Shown here: positions 46,077 through 57,400 of the stretch, in pieces
Numbering within the stretch: the stretch's first letter is position 1
How the letters are laid out: each line of letters starts with the position of its first letter
Assembly: GCF_019649055.1 (NCBI RefSeq)
Contig: NW_026570273.1
Span: 124,001-188,000, forward strand
DNA from: Paramacrobiotus metropolitanus
Lineage: Eukaryota; Tardigrada; Eutardigrada; Parachela; Macrobiotidae
Reading direction: 5' to 3'
DNA length: 64,000 nucleotides
Notes under the pieces: model-generated
Told to the model about the DNA's origin: nothing
Databases searched by the model: none
What the model saw: the letters and a program-made list of their open reading frames with translations, nothing else
Made by a program: the position numbers and the translations under genes

Positions 46077-49000
46077 TTTCAACCATCCAGAAAACAAATT
46101 CGAGTTTTGGTAAAAGAATAACAGTGAACTGAAATTTGGAAAAACTCCACAGTAAAAAATCAGATAATTACTAATTATTCTATGATCTAAGAATATACTA
46201 GCGGCAGTTAGTATGCATTACACAGCGGAGCAGTTTCAGCTAGACGATGCAGGAATGCAAACACAATAGTCAATATTCGTGTTTATAAGAAGCAAACGAG
46301 GTAGGTTTCTGCGCCCATATGATATGAAAAAGACCAAAAATGGACCGAAAGTAGTGCATTAGCAGTTTTCCAGTTTTCTTTGAATGAACATACCGAGACG
46401 TGCAGGGGAGATAGAAAATCCCAATACCAGCCAGGCTACTCAGTACCGGCCAGGATGCAGTCAAGCGGAACAGACAGACCAGAACAAGCAAGCCGAACAG
46501 ACAGACCTCTGTCCAGCTTGACCACTGCTTGGACTGAAAGACCTGCCATACCCACAGCAGCAATCGCATACCAAAATAATGGAAGAAGGTGAGTCGAAGC
46601 AGAGGATTAGAGCGTAGTCTAGCTGAATAGAGGCTAGATACAGAGCAGGCAGGTTCAACTAGACTACGATTAGAGCTTCCTACTTCCTGGTAAGTAAGTA
46701 TAATATTCTGCCGATTTCTTAAGAACTCTCTCAGTCTCATTATTCTTTTGTTCGGTTTGTCCTCCCTGAGTCGCTTCATAATTATGTGCTCGTATATTTA
46801 ACCCCAGCGAAGCTAAACAGACAGACCTGCATTTATAACCTACCTGGACAGAGTATAGCAAAATTTGTCGCCGATGCGAGCATAAACACCTCGAGAATAT
46901 TAATTTTACCGTATTACGTACCGTATTTACTATTCATTTGTCGCATTTACAATTATTAGAATGACCAATATTTGCCCTCGTAAATTTTAACATTGTTTCT
47001 AACTTCCTGTTCATGATAAAATTAATTAAAAAAAATAACAATTAAAACCGCCAAATAACATTTCGTTTTTATTTTAAAATAAATAAACAACATCCAAGTC
47101 GGCACGATAGCAATGAATAAGTTTCAGTTACCCACAGTCTCACATTTAAGATACGATTTAGTATGTATTCACCGGCTGTTGTTAAGCCGCATGTGACCGT
47201 TTTAAATAAAAAAAATTACGAATATCTGAATGTAAACTTTAAGGCAGCCATTTATCATATCATAACTGTGCAATAAACGAACATTAAGGAAGTGCATTTA
47301 TTACAAAATTCAGAACATCACAAAATATTAATATGAAATATCCACGAACACCCAAAATCAAAGCAATAAGTAACAACGCACAAAAATCACAAGAATGATC
47401 AGTAAACGAAAAATTATTGCCGCAAGTTTTGAAGATAAACAGCTGACAATCGTATCAGATACTTGTATGTGTACAGAGACTACAGACTGTGCAGCTCGCG
47501 TGGTGGTTGGTAGCTGTAAGTGCCACACACCAGTTCGTTCGTTATGGGCCATACATACACGCAAGCGTCGACTTCCGGCGTACGGAAGCCTGGTCTGTGC
47601 ATACGCCTCCATAACTGCTATACACAAAAAGTACCCCTAAAGGCCTAATACATTAATCAGCATAAAAACCGAGCCATTTTCGAAACTGCCAGCCAAATCA
47701 AGCGACCGCGTAGTGCGGCTGTGTTTTGATTTTGTTTGTTGCAGTAAATTTTCCCGAAAATCCCAGTTTGTACATATTAAATAACAGCGTTATTACACGA
47801 ACATTTTAAGTAGTCATTACAATAATGTAGTAAAAGTAGGTCTTTGTTGAAGTTTTGTAGTTTAAGAAATGAATGTGAAATCCGTGCACGAAATACCACA
47901 GTTCGTTACGAGTTTTCTACAGTATATTACAGAATGCTCACATGTATACCCGAGTGCTTATATTTAAAAAGAAACTATGCTCAAAACGTGAATTGCAAGA
48001 AATTTGCAAAGATTTACTATTCTTGTGAAATTTTCAGCAGTTGTGTCAGTGCAAACGTGCGACGGCCTCGCGATTCGCGCGAAAATTTAACATTTCCGCC
48101 AATTTTAATTTTGTACATGATTTAATTTAAATTTTAATTTTAATTTTGTACATGATATTTGTACATGGTTTTGTACGTAATTTTAATTTTGTGCATGATG
48201 CTTGTCTTACATTTCGCTGCAAAAAATTTGAATTTATTTCTACTAGTTTTTTTGGAAGTTCTAACAACTTTTCTGCGCTTGTTAGCTTCGCGCGAATATT
48301 GCCACCTGGTGTAATTTTTGAATCGGAGCCTTGCTTAATGCGCAATAGAGAACTCGTTAACACGACGAGGATTTTAATTAAAATACCACGCAATAAAGTA
48401 AACCAACAATCACAACAAACGATCAGAATTTAAAAAAGGATCCTATCATCTGCAAATTTTATAGGCAGGTGCATTCAGCAGGGAGGGGAAAAATCACGGC
48501 GCATGTTTTGGACCGCTGCAGGCGTCCAGGGATTTCTTGCCCTCGAGGTCATATGAAGTATATTTACAGCATAACAGCAGTGGTGATAAAACGGTGTAAT
48601 AATTAACCAAAATGCCAATTTTATCGACAACAATGGCAGTTCATCAGAATTGTCAAGTGGTATGACACTGAAAAGGTCATTAGACGTTTTTTCAGTTTTA
48701 CCTAAGACTTACTCCCGAAAAGGGTTTTTTCCCTATAGCAACTGTGAATACGTGTATAACTGTCTGAGTTATTTGTTTATTCTGATATTATAGTCTGGAA
48801 TAGTCATGCAAACGGACCCGTGGGGCGCGTGTTCCCAGTGCACTACGAGTTTATACAATGTTCAAACAAAACTGGATCTTTAGCAAGCACTGCCGCTGTA
48901 TTCGAACCTAATTTTTTGTTGAAACTCGCACGATCTTGCGTTTGATCTCGGGCGCAGTTTTTTAGCGCATCGTGAAGGCAGGTCAACTGCTTTTGCATCA

Positions 49001-49650
49001 GTCTGGTTGCAAAAGGCTCACTAATAATACAAAAAGGTTTTGGAAATTCTTTCTTAACTTTTCTAACGAAGTGGTGGAAAACAACTCACTTGCGAAATTC
49101 GAAAAGGAAATGAATGGAAGTTTTCAAAACCTTTCATGATAAAAGCTGCCACACTGAGCGGTTGCATTTGCTTCAAGCGCCGGAAACCACTAAATTTTAA
49201 CCATTTGAACATTTTAGCTAAAGACATTTTCGTGAAATCTAAATCAAACTGAACAGGAAAATGATATCCGCAGGAATTCTGGTTACTCGGCAGGAAACAG
49301 TTCTTGTGAAATGGGAGTTGTGGGACTGCAAGCGAAACCATGCGCCTCAGAGGCAGTCAAATTAGTCAAATTAGTGCGAGTGCAGTGGATTTCATATTCC
49401 CTAGCGTCCCTACCGATTCCCTCCGAAACCTCTGTAGCATATCGACAAATAACTATATGTCTACATCATACAACCTCTCATCACAACGTCATTGCTTCAA
49501 TCTCTCTCGACATTACCGCAGACTCGACTTGCAAGCATTCCTTTCACGGCTTTAAGGCTACACTTTGCTTGGCGTTCTCTGTACTCGTTTCAGTTTATTA
49601 TAGGGCGGACAGTCAGGAAAACTAGCCGCACTGCTTCAACACGGCATAAT
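46077..49650. other. Intergenic between F-box copy E and GR2
   Basis: Contains the conserved upstream block of E (46527-46890), a diverged continuation of the B/C upstream duplication up to about 47640, and a block at about 48500-48850 related to 40.04-40.45 kb. Frames such as 46270-46779 (minus) follow repeat-derived sequence. AT-rich from 47000 to 48450. GR2 promoter elements were not identified. Confidence 0.45.
46527..46890 (-). promoter_or_regulatory. Conserved upstream block, copy E
   Basis: About 450 bp upstream of the copy E start. Has CTTGGACTGAAAG, CAGCAGCAATCGCATA, ATGGAAGAAG|GTGAGTCG and CTCTCAGTCTCATTATTC. In plus orientation the ATGGAAGAAG|GTGAGT junction is a good splice-donor consensus, so a divergent transcript starting here is an alternative reading. 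Confidence 0.35.
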
Positions 49651-51719
49651 ATGAACGGAATCAACATGGAGAAAAAATTCAGCCGCACAACGACCAACCA
49701 ACAAAACACCAAAGACAATGGATCGTCCGAGCGAGGATGGATTACGAGAATCAGCGTGGTCTGGATGATTTACCTGCAATTATGCGGTTATTTCTTCTAT
49801 CCATTTGACAAACGCTCCATCTGGGGAAAAATACTGCGCAGTATAATGTATGTGTACACTGCACTCAGTGTTGTTGCCAATTTGTTCAATATGTTCGATG
49901 CGTTTAAGTACTATGCGCCGCAATTATCCAACTGGTTCACGCTGTTGGTGTACCAAGTAATCGATACATCGGATTATATTCTGAAAGTACTCTGCATATT
50001 CTTTATGTTTTCGATCAGCCGGAAAACTGTTATGTTAACCGAAAAATTGGACGTCCAATACGGCAGGCTGGTGTCACGGAAAGAGAGCAGTCTGATTATC
50101 GTGGGCATGACAATCTACGCGGGAATCGTAGCGGTGCGTAATGGGTACCGGTTTTATCTTGATCAACTGCGGAAAGTTCCAAAGAATTTTGCTAATTATA
50201 AAACGCACTATTTTCCCAATATTTCAACACACACCAAGTCCATGGAGTGGATAGTTCGCATTGTTGAGATGCTGGTTTATTTAACCAGTGTTGGGCGAGA
50301 AAATCTGTTGTGTTTCCTGGTGTTTATTGTACTGTTTTCTAGCGTTATTGTCCGTCGGACCGTGTCGGGCATTCGACGACAGCTTGCCGGGGGTGAAGAT
50401 GTTACGGCAGAAAAGCATTTAGCTCAACTGCAACTGACCCGCATCATCCGTGAGTTAGATAGCTGCTTATCGGTTGTTGCTGCTGAGCGCGTCTATTCGA
50501 CCATTTCTATTCTCATTTATTATGCATTTGAACTGGGCAAATATTCGTCTGATGGCCAATCTCCACCAAGAGAAATGGTGGGCGCTTTAGCCATGTTTTG
50601 TCTGCACCTGTGTGTTCTCGCTGCTGTCTATGTATACTCCACAAAGCAGGTAAACATACAGCTTTCCTTGACCACACGCGGTTGTTTTTCCAATAACATT
50701 TAACGCTCAGAGTCTCAGACTATTCCACGTTCGACTGACGTTGCATATTCGGAATTCCTATGTGCCATAAAGGTAGATAGGTTGATTTCGCACCGGTCGG
50801 GTTCCACTCGACAAATGTTCAACTTAAAATGCTTCCTCATTACTTATTCTAAATTTTTTTAACAAAAGGAAGACGCAAAAAACAACACTTTTTATCAGAA
50901 AAATCAAAAATGAAAAAATGGATATTTTAAAAATTTGCAAGATGAATTTAAACCTTTGCTGCATTGCGCGGCCACACCGGCACTTGTGATTGCTTGAAGC
51001 GCCGGAAGCCCTTGAATTCTCTTCATTTATAATTTTCAGTTTGGAGCTTTTCTATGAATCATAAATCAAGTTAGATTGAAAAGCGATTTTCACAGGAACA
51101 CAGGTGAACCTTGCTCATGAGCGTTAAGTGATTAATTGTTAAACGGATTTCTACTTGCCGAATCGGTAGTCAAAATAGTGCGAGTGTTAATGTAGAACAA
51201 AAAAGCTGATGCTTTGTTGTAGCTCTTCTCTGTTCGAACACGTACAATGAGTTAGGTTTTCCGATCAGCGGTTGTTTTACTTTAAACGGTCGGATACTGC
51301 TCACTAAAAAGGGTTCACAACTTCACATGTTTTACAACAGGGTATGGAAATGGCGGAAGTGATCGACATTTGCTTCGGTTTGGGCAAAACAAAGTGGAAA
51401 CAAGAAGAGTGGATCGCGCTGTACGCCTCAGCCAAGCAACGCGCGCCTGTGTGTTTTACTGTGGCTGGCGTCATTATTACTAAGGAAAGCGCTTTCCAGG
51501 TCAGAACAACTATTTGTAAGCAGACAAGCCAAATCAGTACAAGTATATTTCATGTCGAGATACTACAAATTATTCGCATCTGACAGTGTGTTTCTATGGT
51601 TTATACCAAAGCAGAGTACTCCTGCTTCGTTTGCTTAGATGGGTGCGGGCCTGGTCAGTACGCTGTTAGTTTTCGCTGAGCTGTCCAATGGGAACAAAAG
51701 TCAACATTTGGAAGCCTAG
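49651..51719 (+). CDS. GR2: gustatory-receptor-like seven-TM chemoreceptor, three exons, intact
   Basis: Predicted 412-aa membrane chemoreceptor. Exon 1 is 49651-50649 (333 codons), exon 2 is 51341-51499 (53 codons), exon 3 is 51639-51719 (26 codons plus TAG); junctions are phase 0, CAG|GTAAAC, AACAG|GGTATG, CAG|GTCAGA, TTAG|ATGGGT. I chose the ATG at 49651 (MNGINMEKKF), since the open frame upstream lacks family sequence. Motifs shared with GR1: QLCGYFFYPF, LSNWFTLLVYQVID, GRENLLCF, YVYSTKQ, then CFTVAGVIITKESAFQ and the last membrane segment GLVSTLLVFAEL. The N-terminal about 45 residues are polar. The stop codon is part of the CTAG target duplication of the adjacent retrotransposon, so the coding sequence is complete but the native 3' UTR is displaced by 8.7 kb. 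Confidence 0.82.
51716..51719. other. Target-site duplication, left copy (CTAG)
   Basis: CTAG directly before the 5' LTR; the matching CTAG is at 60469-60472 after the 3' LTR. The TAG inside it is the GR2 stop codon, and removing the element would leave the same stop in frame. Confidence 0.9.
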
Positions 51720-51984
51720 TGTCAGGATTGGCTATTGAGTTGTTAGGAGGCGTGTCATAATATAGCCCATAGGGCTACGATTGTATTTAAGCCGGAATCA
51801 ACGGCTAACGTGGACAGTTGTTGCTTCTTCTTTTTCGATTTCGTTTATATTTTTATGTACACCTGTGGGTGATAGGACGCATTCTGAATAAAAGGTCGTA
51901 GAAATCTCCCGTTTGTTCAGTTCCGTCAGTTATTAGTAGCCCCCGGTATTCGTCCCGGGACACGGTCAGGCCCTTTTCCTGACA
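51720..51984 (+). repeat. 5' LTR
   Basis: Starts TGTCAGG and ends CCTGACA, an inverted 7-bp terminus. Contains a TATA-like TATTTAAG (about 51784) and AATAAA at 51887-51892. As it lies 1 bp after the GR2 stop codon, its poly(A) signal could end GR2 transcripts. Confidence 0.93.
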
Positions 51985-51986
51985 TT

Positions 51987-52004
51987 TGGCGCTCCTGTCA
52001 TCAG
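51987..52004 (+). other. Putative primer-binding site
   Basis: TGGCGCTCCTGTCATCAG begins 2 nt after the LTR. Leading TGG is the complement of a tRNA 3' CCA end, as in other Ty3/gypsy elements. The tRNA species was not identified. Confidence 0.6.
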
Positions 52005-52462
52005 AACCACGTTTGTCATCGGAGCCGGCGTAGCGGACAGGGCAGCGACCGGATCGGTTGAAGAACTCTCCCGTTCCTCCTACTCGCAACTCCCGTCACG
52101 CAGTGGTAAGTCACCATCCAACGTGTAAAAATAACCTGCAGCTGGGTTAAGAATTGATGTCCACATATCCGAAGACCAGATAAAGATATCAAGGTGTATT
52201 ACGTTACGGACGTGAATGAAGCATATAGTCCATCAGTGCTAGTGAATTTAACCTATTGCGAGGTTTTCTTTTAAATTTCAAAATTAAAGCCGGGTAAAAC
52301 CATAATACCGTTACAATTACGAAGTATATGGGTGCATATTTGATGCGGGTTTTTTTTTAAATGTGAATAAAAGGTCACCTTTCGCTCTCGTTAGCTGGCA
52401 GGTTCACGGCTTTAAAATTACACTCCACACAAAGGGGAGCGTTTGTTCACATACAGTGAGAA

Positions 52463-54427
52463 ATGCACCAACAGGATACGGAAGCAAACAGAGCCCACCG
52501 GGCTGAGGAAGTCGAACAGAAGGTAGTTGATCACAACACAGACGAACGGCACGTCTCACCGGATGAGTCTCACGACGAAAACTCGCGCAGCAGACAAAGA
52601 ATGACGATTTTTAACAGAGAACAGCGGGAAAACCAAAATTGGCAGGCACAAAAACAAGAAAATGCAGACCTGCGACAGGCTGTCGCTGAGTTACATAAGC
52701 AGGTGCAGGCTTTGTCTATGAATATGGGAACAGAGAGAAACTCGGACCATCAGTTAGCCACCGGCATTCCTCAGCACGGCAGTGCCAATTGGAACGGGCA
52801 GTCTCGAGAAAAGCAATCAGACGGGCAGTACACTAGTGCTAACGGGAATTACATTCAGCCGCAAGAGAAGCCATCTGGCTGTTTTCGTCCAGAAATGTAT
52901 GCCGGTTACACTCCGACAGACAAAACAAGTGGGCAAAACATCTATTCAGTACTAAGCCGCAGTCCAGACACATCAGTCTTTGAGACTAATTTCAACGGGG
53001 CAGCGCGCTATCAACCGGCTGGTACAGTGGCTAGTAGGGCAGACGGAACAACCGGAGAACGCCACTTGTATAAGCCGATCGCTCATAATTACATTTCCCA
53101 AAACCAATTGCAGCACGATCGTGCTAATCCAGCGGCGCAGGGAAAGCAAAGGTACACAACGCAGACCACCACTGGCGTCGGTCTTGACCACAATACCCCC
53201 CAGATGAAGCCAAACAGCCTAATTAACCATCAAGTGCGTCTGTTTTCGGCAGATGAAAACAGAGAGTTTCTGGCGGGGAGTTTACCAACTTTTTCTCGCA
53301 TACCAAATATGACCCAGCACGCTATTAGTGCTATTCAACAACCGCAGTACGGCGCCTGCACGCCTGAATCGGCCATACAGCACGCACAAGCAGTGCTATC
53401 AGCACTGTCAACAGAAGAATTGGAGGCAGTGCTTGGCACACCGCCGTATGCTGCGCCTTCCAGTCAAAGCCTCAGAGGGCTGGAAGCGGTAGGCAACAAC
53501 GGACGGTCAACAGACACCAATTTTGGAAATGGTCATCGCAGTGGTTGGGGCACTCGTCAACATCATGGCAAAGACAAATACATTAAAACACCGGCATTCA
53601 AAGGCGACGGTACAGAGCGTATTGACGACTGGATACGCCGGTATGAGCAAACAGCCATTCGAAATGGATGGGACGAAACATTTGCATGTGTAGAACTAAT
53701 TAATGCGTTACAAGGGAAAGCATTGAAATTTTACAATCAGGTAATGGGACAGTACCCGGAGGGGTTGTCGTGGGATCGGTGGAAACATGTCCTTACGGAA
53801 AAATATTTCGACAAAAATCGCCAGTTTTTTGCAGCCCAACAGTTGGCTAATCGACAGATTAACCGAACGGAAACAGTAGATGAGTACTACGAAGCCATTA
53901 CTGACCTAATCGCTGACGTCGATTTTCATATGCCACAGCCCATGCAGGCTCATTATCTCGTAAACGGGTTAGCTCCACGAGAAGAGCTGTACACTATGGT
54001 AGCGGGAATGATGCCACAAAATGCCGCTGATTTTCTCACCGTAGCACGTAATGCATCGCGGGTGCTGCAACAAATCGACACAGAGCGACGCCGAGCTCCT
54101 AAAACATACAGGGGTAACAAAACAGATATTCACCCGGTTGCATCAACAAGCACTAACGTGCTGACCGAGAATGAAAAATTGAATAACACAGAGCAGTCAT
54201 CAACGTTACCTCCGCGACCGGCATCGTCAGCACAAATCACGTGCTTTTCATGCGGCACGAAAGGTCACATTGCTCCAGACTGCTCGTACAAAGGTATACC
54301 TTTTTCCGAACTCCCACCGGCTGTGCAACAACATATAAAGGCCAAACGGGAACGAAGAGAATCCAGCCGGCCACCCAGCCGAGCTCCAACACCCGATAAC
54401 ACATCAAAAAACGGGCGGCTGCAGTAG
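52463..54427 (+). CDS. Gag of the Ty3/gypsy element
   Basis: A 654-aa structural polyprotein forming the virus-like particle in which reverse transcription occurs. The N-terminal half is polar and Gln/Asn-rich with no recognised fold. Residues about 380-470 match the retrotransposon Gag capsid pattern (FKGDGTERIDDWIRRYEQ, then INALQGKALKFY and LSWDRWKHVLTEKYF). A single CCHC zinc knuckle, CFSCGTKGHIAPDC, sits near residue 594 and should bind RNA. The C-terminal tail is basic and proline-rich, ending at TAG 54425-54427. A classic slippery heptamer lies 13-19 nt upstream of that stop, in the gag frame. Confidence 0.92.
   Translation: MHQQDTEANRAHRAEEVEQKVVDHNTDERHVSPDESHDENSRSRQRMTIFNREQRENQNWQAQKQENADLRQAVAELHKQVQALSMNMGTERNSDHQLATGIPQHGSANWNGQSREKQSDGQYTSANGNYIQPQEKPSGCFRPEMYAGYTPTDKTSGQNIYSVLSRSPDTSVFETNFNGAARYQPAGTVASRADGTTGERHLYKPIAHNYISQNQLQHDRANPAAQGKQRYTTQTTTGVGLDHNTPQMKPNSLINHQVRLFSADENREFLAGSLPTFSRIPNMTQHAISAIQQPQYGACTPESAIQHAQAVLSALSTEELEAVLGTPPYAAPSSQSLRGLEAVGNNGRSTDTNFGNGHRSGWGTRQHHGKDKYIKTPAFKGDGTERIDDWIRRYEQTAIRNGWDETFACVELINALQGKALKFYNQVMGQYPEGLSWDRWKHVLTEKYFDKNRQFFAAQQLANRQINRTETVDEYYEAITDLIADVDFHMPQPMQAHYLVNGLAPREELYTMVAGMMPQNAADFLTVARNASRVLQQIDTERRRAPKTYRGNKTDIHPVASTSTNVLTENEKLNNTEQSSTLPPRPASSAQITCFSCGTKGHIAPDCSYKGIPFSELPPAVQQHIKAKRERRESSRPPSRAPTPDNTSKNGRLQ
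54406..54412 (+). promoter_or_regulatory. -1 ribosomal frameshift site A_AAA_AAC
   Basis: In the gag frame the codons are TCA AAA AAC, giving the canonical X_XXY_YYZ heptamer. It lies inside the 28-nt gag/pol overlap (54400-54427), where the -1 frame is open. The following GGGCGGCTGCAGTAGGGG is GC-rich and could form the stimulatory structure. Confidence 0.8.
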
Positions 54428-57400
54428 GGGAAGGCACTACTGACAGGGAGCAGACAAAGCCTTCTACACAAACGGCAGTCATAGCATTAACATGCTTACC
54501 AAAAACAGCTTCACTGTTTACGGCAGAACTTCACGTGAATGACCACGCGACAGTCGCAGTAATCGACTCGGGAGCACAAATTTCACTCATTGCAAAATCA
54601 TTTTGTGATTCAAATAGCATACCATATGCTGAATTTCCACCGGAAGCAGCCCACATGTACATACAGGGCATAACCGGCAGTAAAACACCGGTTCACGTGT
54701 GGTCAGCTAAGCTAAACATTCAGCTTAACACGAACACCGTAGCCCATGTGGCTTATGTAGTACAAACTAACTTCGGGCACAATCTTTTGTTGGGCATGGA
54801 TTTCTTATCCCAAAACAAAATCCATATAGATTGCGCTAACCGCCAGCTGAATATCGGAAGTACGGCTATAGCAAACCCGTTCCCAGGTTTGACGCCGGTT
54901 TTAAAAGTTTCAACGGAAATTTCAACTCCACAGCATAAGCAGAATATTACTGCTATACTTCAGACCACACTATTATCGGACAGCCAGACCCTGGTTACAG
55001 CTCACGATAATTATTGGCTGATATGGTCTAACGCACGAGCACGGCAGTGCTTAAAAGCCACCATAGTTGACAACCTGACATCCGCAGCTGTAGCTAATGA
55101 GGTGGTGAAGTTACCGTGGGAAAATATCAACCCTACCGCTAGAGGTTATACCGATAAATTCGGTAACAGAGCCTTGGACGCGATTACTGAAGAAGAAGAA
55201 TCACCAGAACCGGAAGACCAGAGCGAAAAGCAGGAAGAAAGTCAGAGCCGTAAACGAAAAATCCCGCTTTTCGCTAGCACAAAGACAGTATTACAAGGAA
55301 AAACGGCTAGAATAATTCGTCTTAAACAAAAGGGCCCAAACCGGTCGTCCCCGGCTAAATACGTATTCGTACCGAATCAAGCCGCTCTAAGCAGATCTAA
55401 ACTGCTAGTTCCATACAGCATTGTGAAAGGCACGGATGGCGAATACTCAGTGCTGGTATCAAACATTCACGGTGCACCGCATTTTTTCCGAGCGGGTGCA
55501 CGAATAAAACACCTTGAAGAATACGAGGAACAGGAAGAGAAATTAGTTAGAATAAACTACAGCGCGACGCCGGACGATACAACTGACGATGAGTTCGAAG
55601 CGACACTATCCTCGCTAAAGATTAATACAGAAATCACACATGAGCAGAAATCAATGCTATTAAAAATATTAAGAAAACATAAACAACTTTTTCCCACAAC
55701 CGAAAAACCTTATGGAGCTAGCACATCAGCTGTACATACGATTGATACGGGAACCGCGAGGCCGGTTAAATGTAATCCGCGTCGCACATCGTGGCAAGGT
55801 CGGAAATTAATTCAACAGGAAGTTGAACGCATGCTTAAACAAGGAGTAATTCGGAAGTCCAACTCACCATGGTCTAGCCCCGTTGTCATCGTAATTAAGC
55901 CGGACGGCTCAGTTAGGTTTTGCGTTGACTTTTCAACCTTAAACAGGTTAACTCGAAAAAACATCTATCCTCTACCATTGCCAGACGATCTACTGCAGGC
56001 GGTAGGGGAAGCGTCATGGTTTTGTGGGTTAGATTGCTTTAGCGGATACTGGCAAATACCAGTGGCCGGCGATGACCAACCGAAGACTGCGTTTTGCACT
56101 CAAGATGGATTGTATGAGTTTTTAAGGATGCCTTTTGGGCTCTGTAATGCCCCGGCAACCTTTCAGATGACAATGGACAGGGTGCTAGAAGGTTTAAAAT
56201 GGTCAGCCTGCCTTGTGTATTTGGATGATATTGTTGTTTTTGCTAACACATTTGAGTGTTTATGCAGTAACCTTGATCAGGTTCTCACAGCCATACAAGA
56301 AGCGGGCTTAACATTGCAACCAAAAAAGTGTTCATTTGCAATGCGGGAACTGCATTTTCTTGGTCATGTTATCGACCAAAGCGGCACGCGCACCGATCCA
56401 GCAAAAATTTCGGCAATAACACAATTCCCTGTACCGCTGTCAGTTACAGACGTCAGATCGTTTTTAGGATTGGCCGGGTATTATAGGAAATTTATAAAGA
56501 ATTTTGCCGCTATAGCAGACTCACTATTTGCTCTCACAAAGAAAGACGTTTCATTTGAGTGGGCAAGTTGCCACCAAAAAGCATTTGATGCTTTAAAATT
56601 AGCACTTTCATCAGCGCCGGTGCTTAAACGCTTCGATCACACAAAACCCTGTGTTCTAGAATGCGACGCGTGCGGTCACGGTATCGCAGCAGTCCTGTCA
56701 CAAGACGGACACATAATCGCGTGTGCAAGCCGATCGTTAAGTAAAGAAGAACGAAACTATACGGTGACGGAATGGGAATGTCTCGCAGTAGTGTATGGCA
56801 CTTTAAAGTTTCGGCACTTTCTTGAATATACAAAGTTCACAGTAAAAACCGACCATCAAGCGTTAACCAGTTTGCTTAAACACAGAGGACCAAATAAGCG
56901 CCTAACGCGCTGGGCGTTAGCATTGGAAGCCTTTGATATGGCTATAGAATATCGAAAAGGCAGCCAGAACAAAAATGCGGATACGTTAAGTAGACATCCG
57001 GTCGATACGAACCCGTTCATAGAACCAGACCCTGTTATGGTCTATGTTAACATAACCGACACGTTGGATGCGGTTCAGCTCAGACGAGAACAAGAAGCCG
57101 ACAAGACGGTGTACCAAATAATTCGCGAACTGGAGCGCGAAGACCATTTAAACGTACCTTCTAAAATAACTAAGCATTACATGCTTCTGGATCACGTCCT
57201 GTACCGGGTACAACGGCAGAAAGACAAACACCATACTTGTTTTGTGGTACCGGTCCAAATGCGCGAGGAGGTGCTGAAGGCGTGCCATGACACGCCCGTT
57301 TCAGCCCATATGGGCTTCGCTAAGACTTGGGACTTAATCGCGCAGCGGTTTTATTGGAAGGGTATGCTAGCGGATGTTAAAGAGTATGTCACTAGCTGTC

